Position numbers and translations under genes: made by a program. Under the pieces are notes generated by a model that saw nothing but the letters and a program-made list of their open reading frames with translations, had not been told where the DNA came from and ran no database searches. A DNA stretch of 64,000 nt from Shewanella sp. NFH-SH190041 (GTDB lineage Bacteria; Pseudomonadota; Gammaproteobacteria; Enterobacterales; Shewanellaceae): positions 1,488,001 through 1,552,000 of the forward strand of contig NZ_AP026070.1 in the NCBI RefSeq assembly GCF_024363255.1, read 5' to 3'. The stretch's first letter is position 1. The number at the start of each line of letters is the position of its first letter. Of the stretch, positions 58,681-64,000 are shown in pieces.

Positions 58681-59121
58681 TTAAGTAAGTTGCTCGCATT
58701 TTAGGTTGGAATTGTTATTAATGAAATTAATCAAGTCAAATGTCACATCAATAAAGATTCCATTATCTGATTTCAACTCCTCATTTAGTAAAAAATTTAA
58801 AACTTTGGAGTTATATTGCTTATACGTTTCTAAATCAATTGGGGATTTAGTCTTCATGCTGAAACAAAAAAAGTTGGCATTTTCAATTTCGTCATACACT
58901 TCATATACGTCATCTGGGGGGCCCATTAAGATAAGTTCTATTCCATCAAGAATCGCAACAAATGCTGGCGCTTCATCAAATCTTTCACCATTATCATTTT
59001 CAAAAATAAACCCACGAAATAAACTCTCTAACACATTAGCAACTTCGTTTAATTTATAAATAGTTTGACTTAAATCGAAGTCTACATTTATCTGAATTTC
59101 AGCATTATATCTGTATTTCAT
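58681..59121 (-). CDS. Uncharacterised acidic protein, immunity-like
   Basis: A 146-residue protein from the ATG at 59121 (a TTG at 59127 would add two). It is acidic, with no signal peptide, membrane segment or recognised domain; residues include DGIELILMGPPDDVYEVYDE and many Asp/Glu/Asn. The gene is A+T-rich and lacks a strong ribosome site. Such small acidic orphan proteins in variable regions next to SUKH genes are often immunity proteins, but this is inference only. Confidence 0.55.
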   Translation of the reverse strand: MKYRYNAEIQINVDFDLSQTIYKLNEVANVLESLFRGFIFENDNGERFDEAPAFVAILDGIELILMGPPDDVYEVYDEIENANFFCFSMKTKSPIDLETYKQYNSKVLNFLLNEELKSDNGIFIDVTFDLINFINNNSNLKCEQLT

Positions 59122-59533
59122 TAGCAATTAATCACTATATAATATTAAATTGGAAAACACTTTTATTTATTTTTCTATCTATTTAGTGTCAAAACTTGTT
59201 TATCCATACTTCATTTCTTTTAACTAAACGTTTCAAAATGCTTTTCTTATATTGAGAAACACTATCGTTACGATCGATGAAAATATCGATAGCCTCTTTG
59301 TTTTCAGTTTATAATAAGCATTCTTTCTTCAAATAGATAGCTACGTATTTGGCAGAGACAATAAACAAAAAAAGACATCAAATGTTTGTGGTGATATATT
59401 GCTCACTTCGATCAGTTTCTAATGAGCAACACATTAATCTAAAAAATCTATTAGGAGCTTGAATTCGCGAGGATAGGTTTTACGCTATAATATCTAGAAT
59501 ATTACTTTTACATTTGATGAATGTTATATTTCA
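59122..59533. other. A+T-rich intergenic region in the accessory insertion
   Basis: About 410 bases between two reverse-strand genes. Strongly A+T-rich; no open frame with support, no hairpin with a clear T tract. Confidence 0.5.
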
Positions 59534-60082
59534 TTAGTTGTCGGATATAATTTTCCCATCTTTATTCACATGGAATGCTGATGGAAGAGTCTTAACTCCA
59601 GTTGTCATGACAAGGTTATGTAGATAATCAGAAAAATTATCATATAGTTTGGTTTGTGAAATGCCTGAATCTGTATGTAAGTCTATACGATATACAACGG
59701 GATCTTTCTTATTAACATTGCAAATAATATAGTCAAAAGTTGACTCAAAATTAAAAACTAATAATGATGCAGGGGGAAGTGTTAAGTCTATTTCATCGTC
59801 ATTTAGCATTTCATCAAACAGTGTTTTTATGTACATTAGGTCTTGAAATAAAAATATTTGTTTACGAGCTAAAACACCACCGCAGCGCCCTAATGTGATC
59901 AAAAATTCTTTATAAAAATCTGGAATATGAATACAAAACTTAGATTCTAAAAAATCAATGTCAGAAAGATCAACCCCTTGTATTTCCGATTCATTAGCAA
60001 GTTTTCTATCAATTATAAGTTGTTTAATTTTTTTTATAGAATAAGACGCGCATTCAACCCCGAAGTGCACCACTCGCTTCAT
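59534..60082 (-). CDS. SMI1/KNR4 (SUKH)-like protein with IS-derived start
   Basis: A 182-residue reading frame. From about residue 37 it shows the SUKH pattern: DIDFLESKFCIHIPDFYKEF then LITLGRCGGV and later NFESTFDYIIC. SUKH proteins are common immunity proteins for polymorphic toxins. The ATG overlaps the TAA of the IS30 transposase (TAATG), and the first seven codons (MKRVVHF) come from the end of the insertion sequence. The native start must therefore be lost or lie beyond the IS junction. Functional expression would need transcription from the IS. Confidence 0.6.
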   Translation of the reverse strand: MKRVVHFGVECASYSIKKIKQLIIDRKLANESEIQGVDLSDIDFLESKFCIHIPDFYKEFLITLGRCGGVLARKQIFLFQDLMYIKTLFDEMLNDDEIDLTLPPASLLVFNFESTFDYIICNVNKKDPVVYRIDLHTDSGISQTKLYDNFSDYLHNLVMTTGVKTLPSAFHVNKDGKIISDN

Positions 60083-61121
60083 TAAGCTGCTTTTCGTAAT
60101 TCATCGAATACTACAGCAGGCTGTTTGAAACCAAGGCACTTTCTCGGACGTGAGTTAAGTGCTCGTTCGATGTCAGCAATTTGCTTATCCGTTACCGTGC
60201 GTAAATCAGTTCCCTTGCGGATATACTGCCGCAACAGACCATTGAAATTCTCATTCAACCCACGTTCCCATGATGAGTATGGGTTGGCGAAATAGATATC
60301 TACCTTCAGTGCTTGTGCAACCTTTTGATGGTCACAGAACTCGCTGCCATTGTCCGCTGTGATAGTGTGAACGTGACTGCGATACCGCCAAAGCATGCCT
60401 ATCATGGCTCGGCTCACATCGGCTGCGCTTTTGGCGGGCACTTTACGGATTAGATACAGTTTGCTTTTGCGTTCAACCAAACTGACTATAGCGCCAGTGC
60501 CTTGTTTTCCCAACACCGTATCGGCTTCCCAATCACCTAATCGTGCTTTTTCGTCGACAACTGCCGGCCGGTGTTCAATACCTATGCGATTTGGAATGAT
60601 AACCCGTTTCGCACGACAGCCTTTGCGGTATTTACGATGACCGCGTCTCAGCGCTTTATAGAGCTTTCCGCCACGCTGCTTGTCCTGCTGAACAAAGCCA
60701 TAAATCCATGCATGACTGACAGGGTAACCGATAAGTTGACCTACGCCCGCGATTTGTTCTGGACTCCACTTTTGCTTCAGTCCGAACTCAACGAAAGTGA
60801 CGGTCGTTACAGACACTCGATTTTTGGCAGCCTGGCAGCGGCGCTTAACTGTCTTGGCCTGTGCAACTTCAGGCAAATAATGATTGTCACGAATACGGTT
60901 ACGACGAACCTCTCTACTCACCGTGCTGTGGCTCACTTTTAAGCGTTTGCCGATTGCTCGATAGCTGAAGCCCTCGCGTAGGTAGGCTTCGATCTGGTAT
61001 CGTTGCCCTTCGATCAACTGCTTGTAACTCATGGTAATGACTTCTATTTGTTTGGCGACGATAGAGTACCACCTACAGGCAGTTGATCTCTTCTTACCGT
61101 TTAACCATGAGTGGTGCACTT
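60063..61121 (-). mobile_element. IS30-family insertion sequence
   Basis: About 1.06 kb element bounded by the perfect 13-base inverted repeat AAGTGCACCACTC (60063-60075) and GAGTGGTGCACTT (61109-61121). It encodes one transposase. I find no matching target duplication in the flanks, which suggests an associated deletion or later rearrangement. Confidence 0.85.
60082..61032 (-). CDS. IS30-family transposase
   Basis: A 316-residue DDE transposase from the ATG at 61032 (MSYKQLIEGQRYQIEAYLRE); the open frame to 61119 only covers the terminal repeat. The N-terminal helix-turn-helix reads SYRAIGKRLKVSHSTVSREV. Catalytic residues are in GDWEADTVLGK (Asp), ITADNGSEF (Asp) and WERGLNENFNGLLRQY (Glu). 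All appear intact, so the element may be active. Confidence 0.93.
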   Translation of the reverse strand: MSYKQLIEGQRYQIEAYLREGFSYRAIGKRLKVSHSTVSREVRRNRIRDNHYLPEVAQAKTVKRRCQAAKNRVSVTTVTFVEFGLKQKWSPEQIAGVGQLIGYPVSHAWIYGFVQQDKQRGGKLYKALRRGHRKYRKGCRAKRVIIPNRIGIEHRPAVVDEKARLGDWEADTVLGKQGTGAIVSLVERKSKLYLIRKVPAKSAADVSRAMIGMLWRYRSHVHTITADNGSEFCDHQKVAQALKVDIYFANPYSSWERGLNENFNGLLRQYIRKGTDLRTVTDKQIADIERALNSRPRKCLGFKQPAVVFDELRKAA

Positions 61122-61954
61122 ATTATCTGAATTCAAGAACAATTCAATTTCCTACCTTTACGTGCATCTTTTCATTACCTTGTTATTTTATATCGATATT
61201 TGAGTGCGTTTATCGGCGTTGTAGCCTAAATATATGCGGAACTTTTTTGTCTCTCCATTATCTGATCTTGCAAAGTAGGTTTTCGGTCAATGTCATAGGT
61301 AAGTCAAAGCGCAAAATCACCAATTGGAAGCAATACAATCAGACATTGATTAACCGTGAAACGGTCACTTGTTGGTTGAACGAAGCAGTCATCAACACTT
61401 GCCATTGCACGCAGCATCTCGGCAGACATGGCCGAATATCTCAATTCAGCGACACTGCTATTAAAACAGCTTTGATGCCCACAGGGATTTTAAGCTGTCT
61501 TTGCCTGCGACAGAAGGGTTTATCAATTCCCTGTTTTAACTGATGAAGATATCGTTAACTGACCCTGATTACAGCTGTATCAGTAAACGCGCTTAGCCGG
61601 TGAACATCAAGTATCGCAATCCTGTAGAGGTGCAGTTGCGTATGCTGTTGTCGATGCTACGGGTCTCAAAGTGTATGGTGAATGGAAAATGCGTAAGCAC
61701 GGCAAAGAAAAACGTCGGATTTGGCGCAAGCTTCATTTGGCAATGGATGCCGCTACATATGAAATCATTGGTGCTTAAGTAAGCCTTGTGTGGAAGATGT
61801 AAAGATATTGCACTGTCGTCATGGGGGAGAGACTGCAGCCAAGATGATAACGGCATCGAAAAACACTAAATCGTGAGCTAAATCGCTGCGATGAGGTGTG
61901 GCGCTTGGGTTACAATTTGTACAAACAATACTATAACAATGACCCTACAAGATT
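61122..61954. other. Region between IS30 element and pdxB
   Basis: About 830 bases: 170 bases of A+T-rich sequence, the decayed IS5-family transposase, then about 175 bases before pdxB that include its promoter. No intact gene apart from the remnant. Confidence 0.6.
61292..61780 (+). pseudogene. Decayed IS5-family transposase
   Basis: Fragments in different frames match the IS5 family (IS903-like): GKSKRKITNWKQYNQTLINR from about 61298; SDTAIKTALM; FKLSLPATEGFINSLF in another frame near 61490-61540; PDYSCISKRA near 61566-61595; and VVDATGLKVYGEWKMRKHGK with KRRIWRKLHLAMDAATYEI at 61645-61775. At least two frameshifts and internal stops make it non-functional, and the end of the gene is missing. 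Inverted repeats were not found. Confidence 0.85.
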
Positions 61955-63106
61955 ATGATGAGAATCATTGCCGATGAAAATATGCCCTTTGTATCGCAAC
62001 TGTTTGAACCACTGGGTGAGGTTAGTTTAGTTGATGGGCGCAGCCTTTCTCCCTCGCACTTGATTGATGCTGATGTACTGTTAGTCCGCTCAGTGACCCA
62101 GGTTAATGCTGCCTTGCTGTCGCAGGCGAATCGATTAAGTTTTATTGGCAGTGCCACAATAGGAACTGATCATATTGATCAGCAATTGCTGATTTCCCGC
62201 AGCATTGAGTTTGCCCATGCCCCTGGCTGCAATGCCACAGCTGTTGGGGAGTTTGCTTTTATGGCCATGCTTGAACTGGCCGGGATAACCCGTGAGCCGT
62301 TAGCAGGTAAAAAAGTGGGGATTGTCGGCGCGGGTAATACTGGCTCTGCGTTGGCGCGTTGTCTTGCGGCTTATCATGTTGAATATTTATTGTGCGACCC
62401 CTTGCTTGCAGAAGCTGACACTCATTCGACTACGTCAACAAGACGCCAATATACACAGCTGGATGAGCTAATCCATGAGTGTGATGTTATCAGTTTACAT
62501 GTGCCGTTAACTCGGGAAGGGCCTTATCCAACCTGGCATCTGTTTGATCATCAGCGGTTGGCTCAATTGCGGCCTGGGTGTTGGTTAATTAATACCAGTC
62601 GAGGTGATGTGATTGATAATCCGGCATTGTTACAGTTGGCATTGACACGTCCGGACATCAAATTGGCACTGGATGTCTGGGCTGGGGAGCCGACACCTAT
62701 CAGCGCTTTGATTGAGCGAGCAGATATTGCCACGCCACATATTGCTGGTTATAGCCTTGAAGGACGAGCGCGGGGGACATTGATGTTACGGCAGCAACTT
62801 GCCAGATTACAACAATGTGAGGTTGACATCGAATTGTCAGACTTGTTGCCAGAAGCGATATTTAATCAGTTAACCCTATCGGCGTCTCCTGATGAAGCTG
62901 GGCTGAGGCAATTGTGCCGATTGGTCTATGATTTGCGCGATGATGATAAATTGTTCCGCTTTTATGCCGGTCAGTCCGGTGGTTTTGACCAAATGCGGCG
63001 AAATCACCGCCACCGTAGGGAATTGAGTGTTCTGACGCTGGTCAATGAGGGGGCGTTTGAGGTAGATTGGTTGACCAAATTAGGATTTTCAGGAGTCAAT
63101 CTGTAA
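61955..63106 (+). CDS. pdxB: Erythronate-4-phosphate dehydrogenase
   Basis: A 383-residue NAD-dependent dehydrogenase in the deoxyxylulose-5-phosphate-dependent vitamin B6 pathway. Family marks: MRIIADENMPFVSQLFEPLG, the Rossmann motif KKVGIVGAGNTGSALA, substrate His/Arg motifs in SRGDVIDNPAL and TPHIAGYSLEGRARGT. The C-terminal PdxB dimerisation domain is present. Either of two ATG codons (61955, 61958) may be used. It is two bases from asd, forming an operon. Confidence 0.95.
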   Translation: MMRIIADENMPFVSQLFEPLGEVSLVDGRSLSPSHLIDADVLLVRSVTQVNAALLSQANRLSFIGSATIGTDHIDQQLLISRSIEFAHAPGCNATAVGEFAFMAMLELAGITREPLAGKKVGIVGAGNTGSALARCLAAYHVEYLLCDPLLAEADTHSTTSTRRQYTQLDELIHECDVISLHVPLTREGPYPTWHLFDHQRLAQLRPGCWLINTSRGDVIDNPALLQLALTRPDIKLALDVWAGEPTPISALIERADIATPHIAGYSLEGRARGTLMLRQQLARLQQCEVDIELSDLLPEAIFNQLTLSASPDEAGLRQLCRLVYDLRDDDKLFRFYAGQSGGFDQMRRNHRHRRELSVLTLVNEGAFEVDWLTKLGFSGVNL

Positions 63107-63108
63107 TT

Positions 63109-64000
63109 ATGTCGCAGGAATATAATGTTGTCGTATTAGGCGCATCCGGCGCAGTCGGTCAAACCATGATCGAAATTCTCGAAGAGCGCAATTTCCCTGT
63201 TGCCAATCTTTATCCGCTGGCCAGCAGCCGCAGTGCCGGAGATACGGTCAGCTTCCATGGTAAACAGATTGAAATTCTGGATGTAGACTCATTTGATTGG
63301 TCTCAAGCGCAGATTGGTTTCTTCTCTGCTGGTGGTGATGTTTCTGCTAAATGGGCGCCAATTGCCGCTGAGCATGGTTGTGTGGTGATCGATAACACCT
63401 CACATTTCCGTTATGACTATGATGTACCTTTAGTGGTACCGGAAGTGAATCCTCAGGCTATTGCGGATTTTCGTAATCGCAATATCATTGCTAACCCAAA
63501 CTGTTCCACCATCCAAATGCTGGTAGCACTGAAGCCGATTTATGATGCCTTTGGTATCAGTCGTATTAATGTGGCGACTTATCAGTCGGTATCCGGTACG
63601 GGTAAGCGAGCAATTGAAGAGTTGGCAAAGCAGTGTGCCAAGTTGCTACAGGGCCTGCCGGCAGAGTCTGAGGTTTATCCGCAGCAGATTGCCTTTAATG
63701 CGCTGCCACAGATCGATAAGTTTATGGATAATGGCTACACCAAAGAAGAAATGAAAATGGTGTGGGAAACCCAGAAAATTTTTGGTGATACCAGCATTAC
63801 AGTGAATCCGACAGCAGTGCGTATTCCAGTATTTTATGGGCATTCTGAAGCGATCCATATTGAAACTCTGCAGCCGGTTGAAGCTGAGGATGTTAAAGCG
63901 GTACTGCGCCATGCGGAAGGTATCGAATTATTCGAGTCTGATGAAGAATATCCAACTGCGGTAACCCATGCTGCGGGTACAGATCCGGTTTATGTTGGCC
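63109..64000 (+). CDS. asd: Aspartate-semialdehyde dehydrogenase, N-terminal part (runs past window)
   Basis: The first 297 codons of an aspartate-semialdehyde dehydrogenase are visible, starting MSQEYNVVVLGASGAVGQTM. The phosphate/NADP-binding GASGAVG loop, the catalytic Cys in IANPNCSTIQM, and the later VYPQQIAFNALPQID and RIPVFYGHSEAIH blocks are diagnostic. It reduces L-aspartyl phosphate for lysine, threonine and methionine synthesis. This type with ASGAVG resembles the Vibrio/Gram-positive form more than E. coli Asd. Start lies two bases after pdxB. Confidence 0.95.
   Translation, partial: MSQEYNVVVLGASGAVGQTMIEILEERNFPVANLYPLASSRSAGDTVSFHGKQIEILDVDSFDWSQAQIGFFSAGGDVSAKWAPIAAEHGCVVIDNTSHFRYDYDVPLVVPEVNPQAIADFRNRNIIANPNCSTIQMLVALKPIYDAFGISRINVATYQSVSGTGKRAIEELAKQCAKLLQGLPAESEVYPQQIAFNALPQIDKFMDNGYTKEEMKMVWETQKIFGDTSITVNPTAVRIPVFYGHSEAIHIETLQPVEAEDVKAVLRHAEGIELFESDEEYPTAVTHAAGTDPVYVG

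Noticed and set aside
61031..61543. Single continuous forward gene of 170 codons
   Set aside because: Only its second half resembles a transposase, the rest is antisense to the IS30 element and spacer. Better explained as a decayed IS5-family pseudogene.

Overview
The window is chromosomal DNA of a gammaproteobacterium, most likely Shewanella or a close relative. The evidence is gene content and order: glyoxylate shunt aceB-aceA, queA-tgt-yajC-secD-secF with acpH divergent, fadI-fadJ, smrB/prmB-aroC-MFS-NAD-kinase-like-yfcL-mnmC-fabB, then pdxB-asd. Gene density is high, and most transcription units end in recognisable intrinsic terminators.

Layout. 1-4.4 kb: 3' end of aceB, aceA, and an HDOD-GAF signalling protein. 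4.4-9.8 kb: mtfA, an A+T-rich kup potassium transporter, an isolated ParA plus ribbon-helix-helix partition-like pair, a DUF3820 gene and a 264-bp MITE-like element. 9.8-16.2 kb: an NrfJ-like periplasmic protein, GNAT, a 5'-nucleotidase-like enzyme, a CNNM/CBS membrane protein, rluA, a membrane thioredoxin-like protein and acpH. 16.6-22.2 kb: queuosine synthesis (queA, tgt) and the Sec accessory complex (yajC-secDF). 22.3-24.5 kb: an A+T-rich RCC1-like lipoprotein. 24.6-31.9 kb: DUF2007/zinc finger, rhodanese, a CysG-derived protein, PAS-GGDEF-like, yaeQ, periplasmic rhodanese, fadL and putP. 32.4-34 kb: a second copy of the 264-bp element, then an anti-sigma/ECF sigma pair. 34-41.4 kb: a six-gene MoxR-DUF58-DUF4381-VWA-VWA/TPR-BatD operon containing a very long 9-bp tandem repeat. 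41.6-45.1 kb: fadIJ behind candidate PsrA and FadR operators. 45.2-58.3 kb: pitrilysin-like protease, sixA, smrB, prmB, aroC, MFS, COG3199 protein, yfcL, mnmC and fabB. 58.4-61.9 kb: an accessory insertion between fabB and pdxB with two A+T-rich genes (one SUKH-like), an intact IS30-family element and a decayed IS5-family transposase. 62-64 kb: pdxB and the start of asd.

Functional links. aceBA, fadL, fadIJ and fabB cover fatty-acid uptake, beta-oxidation, acetyl-CoA assimilation and synthesis. The moxR/bat cluster and the sigma/anti-sigma pair suggest envelope homeostasis. Three proteins carry domains that look decayed: the CysG-derived protein (methyltransferase half), MnmC (methyltransferase half) and the PAS-GGDEF protein (active-site motif). 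I found no rRNA, tRNA or CRISPR array.
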